The notes under the pieces were generated by a model. The model did no database searches and was not told the DNA's origin. It saw only the letters and a list, made by a program, of their open reading frames with translations. From assembly GCA_902774845.1 (NCBI GenBank), contig CACYJU010000005.1, positions 86,050 through 134,942 of the forward strand: a stretch of 48,893 nt of DNA. Reading direction: 5' to 3'. Source of the stretch: an uncultured Bacteroidota bacterium (lineage in GTDB: Bacteria > Bacteroidota > Bacteroidia > Bacteroidales > P3). A program made the position numbers and the translations under genes. The number at the start of each line of letters is the position of its first letter. Positions within the stretch are counted from its first letter, which is position 1. Of this stretch, positions 36,500 through 43,181 are shown piece by piece.

Positions 36500-36570
36500 T
36501 ACAAACAGGTTCACGCACTAACGCATTCTCGCAATCAGGCATTTATTAACCCATTAACGCATTAACTAAG
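36500..36570 (+). repeat. AACGCATT-type leader of the O-antigen ligase gene
   Basis: Words CACGCACTAACGCATTCTCGC, AATCAGGCATTTATTAACC and CATTAACGCATTAAC run up to the TTG start at 36571. Confidence 0.75.
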
Positions 36571-38139
36571 TTGCTTTTCCGCGCATTCTACATACTCTTT
36601 CTGGCCCTCCTTGCCGGCAGTGCCGTCTGCTCCAACTTCATGATGAATCTGGCGTGGACGCTCCTTTTTGTGAACTGGCTTGTAGAAAGGGATTTCAAAC
36701 GTAAGTTCGCAGACTTCCGTACCAACGGACTGCTCCATTTCGCCATCTTCTATTTCCTGCTTTCTGCTATCTCGCTTATTTGGACACGGGATCTCTATGC
36801 CGGGCTCGACGTCCTGCGTCAGACCCTTCCCCTTCTGGTCGTACCTTTGGTGGTGCTCACCTCACGTCCGCTCACCCGTCTGCAGTGGCGTCTTGTGGCC
36901 ATAGGCTATGTGGGAACCCTTCTTGTGGTCACCGTCATAGGCTTCATACGGTGGCTCACTATCCCCGACCTGCCCTATCGACAGATTGTGCCCTTCATCT
37001 CGCACATCCGCTTCTCCCTCAACCTCGTCTTCGCCATCATCCTGCTTCTCTTCGCCGTACTCAAGGCTTTCGACCGTCGCACCTTCCTCTCATCCCCCTT
37101 GCTCTATTCCGTTGCGCTCCTTCTGGCGCTCTGGTTCGTCTTCTACCTCTTCCTTCTGCAGTCCTATACGGGGTTGATCATACTTATCGTCACCTCGCTG
37201 GTGTCGATATTTTTCGGATTCCGGCATCTCACCATGCGTCCGCTGCGGTGGACCCTTGTGCTGGCGGCTTTGTTTTCTGTCCTCGCCTTCACAGGTATCG
37301 TAACATATTATGTCAACGACTACTACACACCCCGGTTGGCACATGTGGACCGCTCACGTGTCACCCGTAACGGCAACCCCTATAGTTTCGCCCGAGACGG
37401 CCTGGTCGAATGTGGACGCTATGTCAACGATTTCGTCTGTGAGGGAGAGCTACGAGCCGAGTGGTCTAAGGTGAGCAGGATGTCTGTCGACTCTCTCACG
37501 CCAGTAGGCTATCCAGTCCTGCCGGCATTGGTGCGTTACCTCAATGCTATGGGAGTCACCAAGGACAGTGCTGGCGTCGCTTCGCTCACGAAGTCCGATA
37601 TTGCAGCCATAGAGCAGGGGGTGGCCAACCCCGTATATGCGCAGTCCACCAGTCTACGCAGGATGGTCTATGTGATGCTTTTCGAGTACGAGAACTACCG
37701 TTGCTATCATAATGTCAAGGGTTTCACCATGTTGCAGCGTTTCGAGCTCTGGAAGGAAGCCTGGTTTATAGCGTGTGACAACTGGCTCTATGGCGTTGGA
37801 GTGGGCAGTGTGAGGTCGGTGCTCGAGAGTCAGCTTGTGGCCGATCAGTCACCCCTTGCCGACCGGCACATGATGCCCCATAACCAGTATCTTACTATCC
37901 TCCTCACCTTCGGAGCCATACTTTCGGCCTTGCTGCTCGTATGCTTTATCTGGGCACTGGTGAGCCGACACAATCTGCGCAATCCCCTTTTCCTGGCCTG
38001 TTTAGTTATCGTCTTGCTCTCCTGCCTTACCGAGGACACCCTCCAGACCTGTGCCGGCGCCCTCTTTGCATCCCTATTCCTATCCCTAACATCCAGGCGA
38101 ACGACTAACGGTAAACTTAACGAAAACGAAATGCTTTAG
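36571..38139 (+). CDS. O-antigen ligase-like membrane protein
   Basis: A 522-residue protein with about eleven to twelve membrane helices and one large extracytoplasmic loop (about 245-395), the layout of Wzy/WaaL O-antigen ligases. The family sequence ADRHMMPHNQYLTILLTFG with its His lies near 432-450. It would join polysaccharide to lipid A core or polymerise it at the inner membrane outer face. Start is TTG 36571 (LLFRAFYILFLALLAG). The last twelve residues (TTNGKLNENEML) are encoded by the TTAACG/GAAAACG repeat and by the 57-bp block, whose TAG is the stop codon, so the C-terminus appears overwritten by repeat DNA. Confidence 0.82.
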   Translation: MLFRAFYILFLALLAGSAVCSNFMMNLAWTLLFVNWLVERDFKRKFADFRTNGLLHFAIFYFLLSAISLIWTRDLYAGLDVLRQTLPLLVVPLVVLTSRPLTRLQWRLVAIGYVGTLLVVTVIGFIRWLTIPDLPYRQIVPFISHIRFSLNLVFAIILLLFAVLKAFDRRTFLSSPLLYSVALLLALWFVFYLFLLQSYTGLIILIVTSLVSIFFGFRHLTMRPLRWTLVLAALFSVLAFTGIVTYYVNDYYTPRLAHVDRSRVTRNGNPYSFARDGLVECGRYVNDFVCEGELRAEWSKVSRMSVDSLTPVGYPVLPALVRYLNAMGVTKDSAGVASLTKSDIAAIEQGVANPVYAQSTSLRRMVYVMLFEYENYRCYHNVKGFTMLQRFELWKEAWFIACDNWLYGVGVGSVRSVLESQLVADQSPLADRHMMPHNQYLTILLTFGAILSALLLVCFIWALVSRHNLRNPLFLACLVIVLLSCLTEDTLQTCAGALFASLFLSLTSRRTTNGKLNENEML

Positions 38140-38184
38140 CATTCATGAGCACCTCTGAATCAATTTTAATCAAGCGAATAAAAC
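38128..38184 (+). repeat. 57-bp block, second copy
   Basis: Matches 33891-33947 at 54 of 57 positions. It begins with a small hairpin, AATGC-TTTA-GCATT (ATCA loop in the other copy), and continues with CATGAGCACCTCTGAATCA and ATCAAGCGAATAAAAC. Both copies sit between TTAACG words in front of a gene. The first 12 bases here are coding. Confidence 0.9.
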
Positions 38185-38217
38185 CATAACCTTGACCTTA
38201 ACGATAACGATAACCTA
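38185..38217 (+). repeat. CCTTAACGATAACG array before the Bro-N gene
   Basis: CATAACC, CTTGACC, CCTTAACG, ATAACG and ATAACC in series, directly after the 57-bp block. Confidence 0.85.
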
Positions 38218-38308
38218 GACAAAAAAACTAATTTAACTAACACAATTGTCTCACAAGAGCGAGAGCAATGACTCCGAAAGGAGACAATCACGTAATAAAC
38301 CCATTAAT

Positions 38309-39160
38309 ATGTCAAACGAGTTCCTTATACAAGCATACGAAAATAGTAACGTCCGGATTGTGTGGGACGATGAAAGACAGGAGTATTTCTTCTCTGTTGC
38401 CGACATAGTGCAGATACTGACCGACAGCAACGATGTCAAGCAGTATATCAAGCGTATGCGCTCTCGCGATCCCGAACTTGACTCCAGGTGGGGTACAATT
38501 TGTACCCCTACTCGAATGCTCGCTTCCGATGGTAAATACTATCGAACCCAAGCCGCCACAATAGAAGGTCTTCTACGCATCATTCAGTCCATTCCTTCCA
38601 AGAAAGCCGAGCCTGTGAGGCAGTGGCTGGCGCATGTCGGAGCACAGCGTATCGACCAGGTCATCGACCCAGAACTTACATTTCAGATGGCCGTTGAGGA
38701 TTATAGGAGGCAAGGTTATAGTGATCGCTGGATCAACGAGCGTATGAAGTCTATTAGGATGCGCAAGGAGTTGACTGACGAGTGGGAACGGTCTGGGGTT
38801 CATGATAATAGGGATTTTGCAGTGCTTACCGATATTCTTACTAAGGCATGGAGTGGCATGACTACGGGAGAATATAAACGTCATAAAGGGCTTACTAAGC
38901 AGAATCTTAGGGATAATATGACTAATGTGGAGTTGGCTCTCAATACCCTGGCTGAGGTCGCAACCACTGAAATATCGCGTCAGCGCAATCCGAAAGGCAT
39001 TAAGCAGAGCCGTCAGACTGCAAAGGCAGGGGGACGAATTGCGAGGAATGCCAGGCAAGATCTTGAACAGGAATTAGGGCATAGTGTTATCTCGTCGCAG
39101 AAGGCCTCAGACTATCTTGCTCCTACTGATAAAGGCGATACGAAGAAGCTGAAAAAATAA
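38309..39160 (+). CDS. Bro-N domain protein (phage antirepressor-like)
   Basis: A 283-residue protein. The Bro-N DNA-binding domain occupies about 1-120: VRIVWDDERQEYFFSVADIV, QILTDSNDVKQYIKRMRSRD, WGTICTP, RIIQSIPSKKAEPVRQWLA. The C-terminal part (RRQGYSDRWINERMKSI, LTDEWERSGV, GGRIARNARQDLEQELGHSV) matches a chromosomal family frequent in Bacteroidota, often near mobile or defence genes. I start at ATG 38309 (MSNEFLIQ); an upstream TTG at 38246 would read through leader sequence. No phage genes are nearby. The stop codon abuts a TTAACG array. Confidence 0.85.
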   Translation: MSNEFLIQAYENSNVRIVWDDERQEYFFSVADIVQILTDSNDVKQYIKRMRSRDPELDSRWGTICTPTRMLASDGKYYRTQAATIEGLLRIIQSIPSKKAEPVRQWLAHVGAQRIDQVIDPELTFQMAVEDYRRQGYSDRWINERMKSIRMRKELTDEWERSGVHDNRDFAVLTDILTKAWSGMTTGEYKRHKGLTKQNLRDNMTNVELALNTLAEVATTEISRQRNPKGIKQSRQTAKAGGRIARNARQDLEQELGHSVISSQKASDYLAPTDKGDTKKLKK

Positions 39161-39384
39161 CCTTAACGATAACGAACGACCATAACCTTAACGTTAACCT
39201 TAACGATAACGATAACGAATAACCTTAACGTTGACCTTAACCTTAACGAAAATACACCCTTACACTATTACACCAATATACCTTCCTTTACCACTAACAC
39301 ATTAACACACTAACGCATTTACGCAATCAAGCACTAACTAATATTACTAACGCAATCACGCATTCACGAATTCACGAATTCAAG
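39161..39384 (+). repeat. Repeat-only gap: TTAACG array, ACACCCTTACAC words, AACGCATT words
   Basis: The whole 224-base gap is repeat words in fixed order: CCTTAACG/ATAACG/TTAACC (39161-39249), ACACCCTTACACTATTACACC (about 39254-39274), then CTAACGCATTTACGC, CTAACGCAATCACGC and two CACGAATT words up to the ATG at 39385. No other sequence is visible. Confidence 0.88.
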
Positions 39385-40620
39385 ATGTACCTCTACCATA
39401 CCCTTCCTAACGGACTCCGTATTGTCTTCCGCCAGACCTCTTCAGCTGTCGCCTATTCAGGTGTTTACATCAATGTGGGCTCGCGTAACGAGCAGGGACC
39501 AGAAGAGGGAGTTGCCCATTTCATAGAACATTCCATCTTCAAAGGCACCACCCATCGCAGGGCATACCATATACTCAACCGAATCGACGGCGTCGGAGGC
39601 GAACTTAATGCCTTCACCACCAAGGAGGAGACATGCATCTATGCCTCTTCTCTAGCCGAGCATCTGCCACGCTGTCTTGAGCTCTTCAGCGATGTGCTTT
39701 TTAACTCGCAGTTCCCGTCCCACGAGATAGAGAACGAGAAAGACGTGGTGATAGAGGAGATTAACAGCTACCGGGATCAGCCAGCCGACCTCATCTATGA
39801 CGAGTTCGAGGAATATTTCTTCGAAGGGCATCCGTTGGCACATAATATCCTCGGGACCAAGAAGAATGTCAAGGCATTCACCCCTGAGTTCCTGAGAGAT
39901 TACCTGAGGCGCAATTACACACCCGACCGCATGGTCCTCACCGTGGTGGCGAATATCGATTTTAAGAAACTTGTCCATCTCGCAGAGAGGTTTTTTACAG
40001 CACCCGCCGTTGAGTTGACGCAATCAAAACGTCCCATTCCCATAAAAAAGCTATCGGGGTCGCAAATACACAAGTTCGATAAGTCCATCTCCCGACGCAC
40101 CCATCAGGTTCACCTCCTTTTGGGATGTCAGGCACCCGACCTTTTCGACGACCGCAAGGTGGCTTTCTCGTTGCTGAACAACATTATAGGCGGACCTGCC
40201 ATGAACTCGCGGTTGAATGTGGCGGTGAGGGAGAAGTATGGCTTCTGCTATACTATCGAGTCACAGTATGTCCCCTTCACCGATACCGGCCTTTTCTACA
40301 TCTATGCTGGAGTCGACTCTGGTGCGGCGGAGCGAGCTAACGAGCTCATCTTCAGAGAGCTCAGACGGCTTGCAACAGAGCCGTTGACCAGCACTCAACT
40401 TAGAGCAGCCCAGAGGCAGTATATAGGACAGATGGCCATCAATAACGACTCCGCCCTCAACGAGATGCAGTCCATAGGGAAGGCCTATATGAATTACGAT
40501 AGGGTCGACACCATCGAAGAGATGTCGAGAGATATCATGGCCCTCACGCCCGATGATATCCTTGCGGCCGCTGACGCCCTTCTGCAACCCGATTCTTTCA
40601 GCAGACTTATCTACCGATAG
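39385..40620 (+). CDS. M16-family zinc peptidase
   Basis: A 411-residue M16B-type metallopeptidase. The inverted zinc motif HFIEH (residues about 47-51, in EEGVAHFIEHSIFKGT) and the distal Glu in the ENEKDVVIEEI segment are present. The second half is the inactive-type repeat (RTHQVHLLLGCQAPD, GGPAMNSRLNVAVREKYGFCYTIESQY). It is a single-chain processing peptidase of about 45 kDa, cytoplasmic because no signal is seen. Length is normal for the bacterial type. The leader consists of repeat words. Confidence 0.93.
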   Translation: MYLYHTLPNGLRIVFRQTSSAVAYSGVYINVGSRNEQGPEEGVAHFIEHSIFKGTTHRRAYHILNRIDGVGGELNAFTTKEETCIYASSLAEHLPRCLELFSDVLFNSQFPSHEIENEKDVVIEEINSYRDQPADLIYDEFEEYFFEGHPLAHNILGTKKNVKAFTPEFLRDYLRRNYTPDRMVLTVVANIDFKKLVHLAERFFTAPAVELTQSKRPIPIKKLSGSQIHKFDKSISRRTHQVHLLLGCQAPDLFDDRKVAFSLLNNIIGGPAMNSRLNVAVREKYGFCYTIESQYVPFTDTGLFYIYAGVDSGAAERANELIFRELRRLATEPLTSTQLRAAQRQYIGQMAINNDSALNEMQSIGKAYMNYDRVDTIEEMSRDIMALTPDDILAAADALLQPDSFSRLIYR

Positions 40621-40651
40621 ATTTTATCAACAAAAGTTATCAACAGTCGTA

Positions 40652-40667
40652 TGTTTCACGAGAAACA
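40652..40667 (+). other. parS-like palindrome
   Basis: TGTTTCACGAGAAACA differs at one central base from the ParB-binding parS consensus TGTTTCACGTGAAACA and is part of a longer inverted repeat ATGTTTC-ACGA-GAAACAT. It lies seven bases after a DnaA-box-like 9-mer. A working centromere site is plausible but unproven. Confidence 0.5.
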
Positions 40668-40963
40668 TGCGGCAAGTTTTTCGTCTGTATCGATGTTTTA
40701 AGGTAATGAGCTGTCTGTGTTATCAACAATCTTTTCAACAGTCGTTGGCTCTAATCAATGAACCCCGAACCTTGAACCCTGAACCATGAACCAACCTCTT
40801 CCCTCTTCCCTCTGACTTCTTCCCTCTGACTTCTAACTTCTTCCTTCTTCCTTCTTCCTTCAGACTTCTTCCCTCTATCTTGCCTTTATTTCTCCTTTAT
40901 CTTTCCCTTATGGTTACTAAGTACACCTCAACTCATAATCAAGAATCCAGGGTTGTAAGTCAT

Positions 40964-41056
40964 TAACCCTGAATCCTTAACCCTGAATCGAAAATAACCC
41001 TGAATCCTTAACCCTGAATCGAAAATAACCCTGAACCCTTAACCGTGAACCATAAA
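40964..41056 (+). repeat. Three 31-bp tandem units of the AACCCTGAATCC type
   Basis: Units at 40964, 40995 and 41026. The first two are identical; the third is diverged (GAACCC, GTGAACC). Each unit is itself made from TAACCCTGAAT words. Confidence 0.9.
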
Positions 41057-41154
41057 CCAACCTCTTCCCTCTTCCTTCTTCCTTCAGACTTCTTCCCTCT
41101 TCCGTTATCAACACCATCCTGTTGGCTCTTTTTGTAAATTTATAAGTTTTTAAC

Positions 41155-41185
41155 TTGCATGTGTGGAAAAATTGCTTAAATTTGC
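41155..41185 (+). promoter_or_regulatory. Promoter of the DUF4160/DUF2442 pair
   Basis: TTG at 41155-41157, a 19-base spacer and TAAATTTGC at 41177-41185. This is the best -33/-7 match in the window. The leader to the ATG at 41391 would be about 200 bases, A/T-rich and without a visible gene; it contains GCAAGTTATGTCGG and CATGGCAGCTTGC, which could form an imperfect hairpin (41242-41277). Confidence 0.7.
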
Positions 41186-41390
41186 AGTTTTGGATTAAGT
41201 GGGTATTGAAAGTATCCTGCTGTCCTAAATAATATATATATAGCAAGTTATGTCGGTTATGACATGGCAGCTTGCTACGTGGAATGTTAGTAAAATGTTA
41301 TTTAATATAAAAAAGCACCCCAAAAGACAATAAAAAACCACCAATTATTCACTAAAAGTTAACAAATCTCAATAGTACTGCATTGCATAT

Positions 41391-41693
41391 ATGGGCAAAT
41401 TGGCATTCATACTACGTTTTATTCTTTCCGTATTTCCGGCGGACAGGGACGAGAATCGTCGGCATATTCATGTGGTGCGTAGGGGAGGTAAGCAGACTCA
41501 CCGAGGGCAGACGGTGGCGAAGATTTGGATAGAAAAGGATGGAAAGAAGTGCGTAGAAGTGGCGTGGTCGCTTCTGGATGCTTCGGAAGAGAAAATGATA
41601 CTCCAAGCTATTGATGAAAACTGGGCCGAGCTAAATAAGCTTATAGATCAGGTTTTTGACGGTAAGAAAGTACAAGTTAAACGAATCAAATAA
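41391..41693 (+). CDS. DUF4160 protein
   Basis: A 100-residue protein. The central DENRRHIHVVRRGGK sequence resembles the conserved HIHV segment of DUF4160 proteins, followed by AKIWIEKDGKKCVEVA and a helical C-terminus (EKMILQAIDENWAELNKLIDQ). DUF4160 proteins usually pair with DUF2442, and the next gene is of that family, eight bases later. Such pairs are often listed as putative toxin-antitoxin-like modules; the activity is unknown. Confidence 0.7.
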   Translation: MGKLAFILRFILSVFPADRDENRRHIHVVRRGGKQTHRGQTVAKIWIEKDGKKCVEVAWSLLDASEEKMILQAIDENWAELNKLIDQVFDGKKVQVKRIK

Positions 41694-41701
41694 ACTCAAT
41701 C

Positions 41702-41941
41702 ATGTGCAAGTATAAGGACACAAATCTTGGAATCAAGAAACTCGATTTTGGAGAGAAACGAGGGATGATGGCAGTGTATCTGACAGATGGTCGTGTGGTT
41801 ATGGTGCCAGTTGGTATGTTCCCCGACATAAAGCGTCTCAACCGTCAGCAGCGCGAGGATTGGATGGTTCTGGATGACCAATATTTTACTTTCGAGCACG
41901 ACAGCCGAATCTACTCGATTAAAGACGTACTCCATATCTGA
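41702..41941 (+). CDS. DUF2442 protein, partner of DUF4160
   Basis: A 79-residue protein with the DUF2442 core: MAVYLTDGRVVMVPVGMFPDIKRLN (hydrophobic strand, D-G-R, P-x-x-x-FP) and QREDWMVLDDQYFTFEHDSR. It is encoded right behind the DUF4160 gene from the same promoter. Proposed antitoxin or accessory subunit; inferred from context. Confidence 0.75.
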   Translation: MCKYKDTNLGIKKLDFGEKRGMMAVYLTDGRVVMVPVGMFPDIKRLNRQQREDWMVLDDQYFTFEHDSRIYSIKDVLHI

Positions 41942-41970
41942 CACCACCAATTTAACTCCCATCTGGCTAC

Positions 41971-42003
41971 GCACTAACTCCGCACTAACTCCGACCTAAC
42001 TCC
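41971..42003 (+). repeat. 11-bp tandem array, three units (GCACTAACTCC type)
   Basis: GCACTAACTCC at 41971 and 41982, GACCTAACTCC at 41993, then a decayed unit GTACTTTCCG. Period exactly 11. Confidence 0.93.
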
Positions 42004-42040
42004 GTACTTTCCGATAGGAAGCAGCCAACCCAAGAAAAAG

Positions 42041-42117
42041 TTTAACCATAACGATAACGAAAAGATTAACGATAACGAAAACCTTAACCTTAACGATAAC
42101 CCTAGCGATAACTTAAA
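42041..42117 (+). repeat. TTAACG/ATAACG array before the nucleotidyltransferase gene
   Basis: Words TTTAACC, ATAACG, GAAAAG, TTAACG, CCTTAACG and CCCTAGCG in series. The gap 41942-42156 holds only this and the 11-bp array. Confidence 0.85.
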
Positions 42118-42156
42118 ACTTACAGCTAAAAACTAATCTTTAACCTTTAAGACACC

Positions 42157-42453
42157 ATGAGCGAAAGTGACATATCAGCGATTCTTGTAGATTACTTCAA
42201 GGACAAGCCCGTCAAGAAGGTGTGGCTGTTCGGTTCGTTTGCGCGCAAAGAGCAGAACGAGAACAGCGACATTGACTTAATGGTTGACCTCGACCATACA
42301 GACCCCGTCGGATTCAAGTTCTTCGGTATGTGGAGTGACCTTGAGCGGCTGCTTGGACGCGATGTGGACCTAGTGACCGAGGACGGCTTGGAGGATTTTG
42401 CCAATGAAAGTTTCCACCACGATAAAATACTTGTATATGAGAGAGCCAATTAG
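42157..42453 (+). CDS. MNT-type nucleotidyltransferase (antitoxin-like)
   Basis: A 98-residue minimal nucleotidyltransferase. The signature GSFARKEQNENSDIDLMVD (about 26-44) with the two catalytic Asp, and a third acidic residue in GRDVDLVTEDGL, are present. Such proteins pair with HEPN toxins (HepT/MntA type), which they neutralise by adding AMP. Here the partner starts in the expected overlapping position (42437) but breaks off after 30 residues. Confidence 0.85.
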   Translation: MSESDISAILVDYFKDKPVKKVWLFGSFARKEQNENSDIDLMVDLDHTDPVGFKFFGMWSDLERLLGRDVDLVTEDGLEDFANESFHHDKILVYERAN

Positions 42454-42529
42454 AGACCGCGAGCGGCTCCTGCATATTATCAGCGCCGCCGACTTTGTGA
42501 TTGAGATAACAGGGATTTGCAATAGATAA
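42437..42529 (+). pseudogene. Truncated HepT-like (DUF86) HEPN toxin, N-terminal 30 residues
   Basis: ATG 42437, overlapping the nucleotidyltransferase gene by 17 bases, opens MREPIRDRERLLHIISAADF, followed by VIEITGICNR and a stop. This matches the start of DUF86/HepT proteins (MREPIRD-R-LxHI). The catalytic R-x4-6-H part and all remaining sequence are missing. The break falls at the direct repeat 42524-42544, whose second copy at 42844 lies beyond the DUF2442 gene. The toxin is therefore inactive, leaving the antitoxin behind. Confidence 0.75.
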
Positions 42530-42544
42530 ACAGAAAATAACACG
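42524..42544 (+). repeat. Direct repeat, left copy, around the DUF2442 gene
   Basis: AGATAAACAGAAAATAACACG. The other copy, at 42844-42863, lacks one A. The two start 320 bases apart and bracket the gene at 42562-42810. The left copy contains the stop of the broken HEPN gene. Confidence 0.85.
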
Positions 42545-42561
42545 TTGAAATAAAAATAGTT

Positions 42562-42810
42562 ATGGAAAAACCTGTGTTTTTGAAAGTGGTATCGGCCGAA
42601 TATGTCAGGGACTACACCCTGCGCCTCGTGTTCAACGATGGGGCGGAGAAGTTGGTGGATTTCACGCCGATGATGCAGAAGGGCATTTGCCGCAAGCTGC
42701 AGGACCTAGACTATTTCCGCTCGTTCAGGCTCGATCCTTTCACGGTTGATTGGAACAACGAAATTGGTTTTGCCCCCGAGGCTCTGTATGAACGGGGCGT
42801 GGCGGTGTGA
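42562..42810 (+). CDS. Stand-alone DUF2442 protein
   Basis: An 82-residue DUF2442-family protein: VSAEYVRDYTLRLVFNDGAEKLVDF, then PMMQKGICRKLQDLDYFRSFRLD and FTVDWNNEIGFAPEALYERG. No DUF4160 partner is next to it. The gene lies between two direct repeats that also mark the breakpoint of the HEPN gene, so it may have arrived by insertion. Confidence 0.78.
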   Translation: MEKPVFLKVVSAEYVRDYTLRLVFNDGAEKLVDFTPMMQKGICRKLQDLDYFRSFRLDPFTVDWNNEIGFAPEALYERGVAV

Positions 42811-42843
42811 AAAAGGAAGCAAAGCAAACAGCAGAAAAACAAC

Positions 42844-42863
42844 AGATAAACAGAAATAACACG
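42844..42863 (+). repeat. Direct repeat, right copy
   Basis: AGATAAACAGAAATAACACG, one base shorter than the copy at 42524. Confidence 0.85.
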
Positions 42864-42892
42864 CTACGATATATGAAAGAGTATTATCAAAG

Positions 42893-42925
42893 ACGAATGA
42901 AACACGAATGTGATACGAAGGTGAG
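42893..42925 (+). repeat. 11-bp tandem array, three units (ACGAATGAAAC type)
   Basis: ACGAATGAAAC, ACGAATGTGAT and ACGAAGGTGAG at 42893, 42904 and 42915. More diverged than the other arrays, same period. Confidence 0.75.
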
Positions 42926-43037
42926 GATGACAGAGAAGGGGATGGTGGAGAAAAAAAATGAGGGGGATGTGAAATGGGAGAAGGGGTTGTGTGTATTTAA
43001 TAGTGAAGGGAATCACGAAAGTGGTACCGCACAGGTA

Positions 43038-43081
43038 TTACTCACATATTACTCACATATTACTGAGATATTACATAGAAC
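43038..43081 (+). repeat. 11-bp tandem array, four units (TTACTCACATA type)
   Basis: TTACTCACATA at 43038 and 43049, TTACTGAGATA at 43060, TTACATAGAAC at 43071. Period exactly 11. Confidence 0.93.
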
Positions 43082-43089
43082 TATGGCAA

Positions 43090-43122
43090 AGCAAGGACAA
43101 AGCAAGGACAAAGCAAGGGTAA
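43090..43122 (+). repeat. 11-bp tandem array, three units (AGCAAGGACAA type)
   Basis: AGCAAGGACAA at 43090 and 43101, AGCAAGGGTAA at 43112. It follows the preceding array after eight bases. A further 11-bp duplication, AGTCTATGGCA/AGTCTATGTTT at 43190-43211, lies inside the signal-peptide coding part of the next gene. Confidence 0.93.
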
Positions 43123-43138
43123 GTCTATGTCCTGCCTG

Positions 43139-43164
43139 CACAAATCGTTTTTCCAAGATTTGTG
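43139..43164 (+). repeat. Perfect 8-bp hairpin upstream of the surface-protein start
   Basis: CACAAATC (43139-43146) and GATTTGTG (43157-43164) with a 10-base loop, 17 bases before ATG 43182. It could bury or expose the translation start; the role is inferred. Confidence 0.6.
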
Positions 43165-43181
43165 TACGGCCTGCGAGCTTG

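Larger units (their letters stand above)
40621..41154. other. Gene-free region with DnaA-box-like 9-mers and low-complexity repeats
   Basis: Starting right at the M16 stop, TTATCAACA occurs at 40624-40632, 40637-40645, 40719-40727 and 41105-41113, all on the plus strand, plus TTTTCAACA at 40731-40739. This 9-mer differs at one position from the classical DnaA box TTATCCACA. TTGGCTCT follows two of them. Between are pyrimidine tracts of CTTCTTCC type (about 40798-40880 and 41062-41104) and AACCTTGAACCCTGAACC words. No protein-coding frame is credible. Confidence 0.6.

Noticed and set aside
38246..38308. TTG start of the Bro-N gene at 38246
   Set aside because: The added residues read through leader sequence; ATG 38309 gives the usual N-terminus of the family.
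38309..39160. Prophage indicated by the Bro-N gene
   Set aside because: No integrase, terminase or structural genes on either side; this family also occurs as single chromosomal genes.
42807..43181. N-terminal extension of the large surface protein from 42807
   Set aside because: The stretch consists of 11-bp tandem repeats and a hairpin, overlaps the DUF2442 stop, and puts 125 non-signal residues before a good signal peptide.
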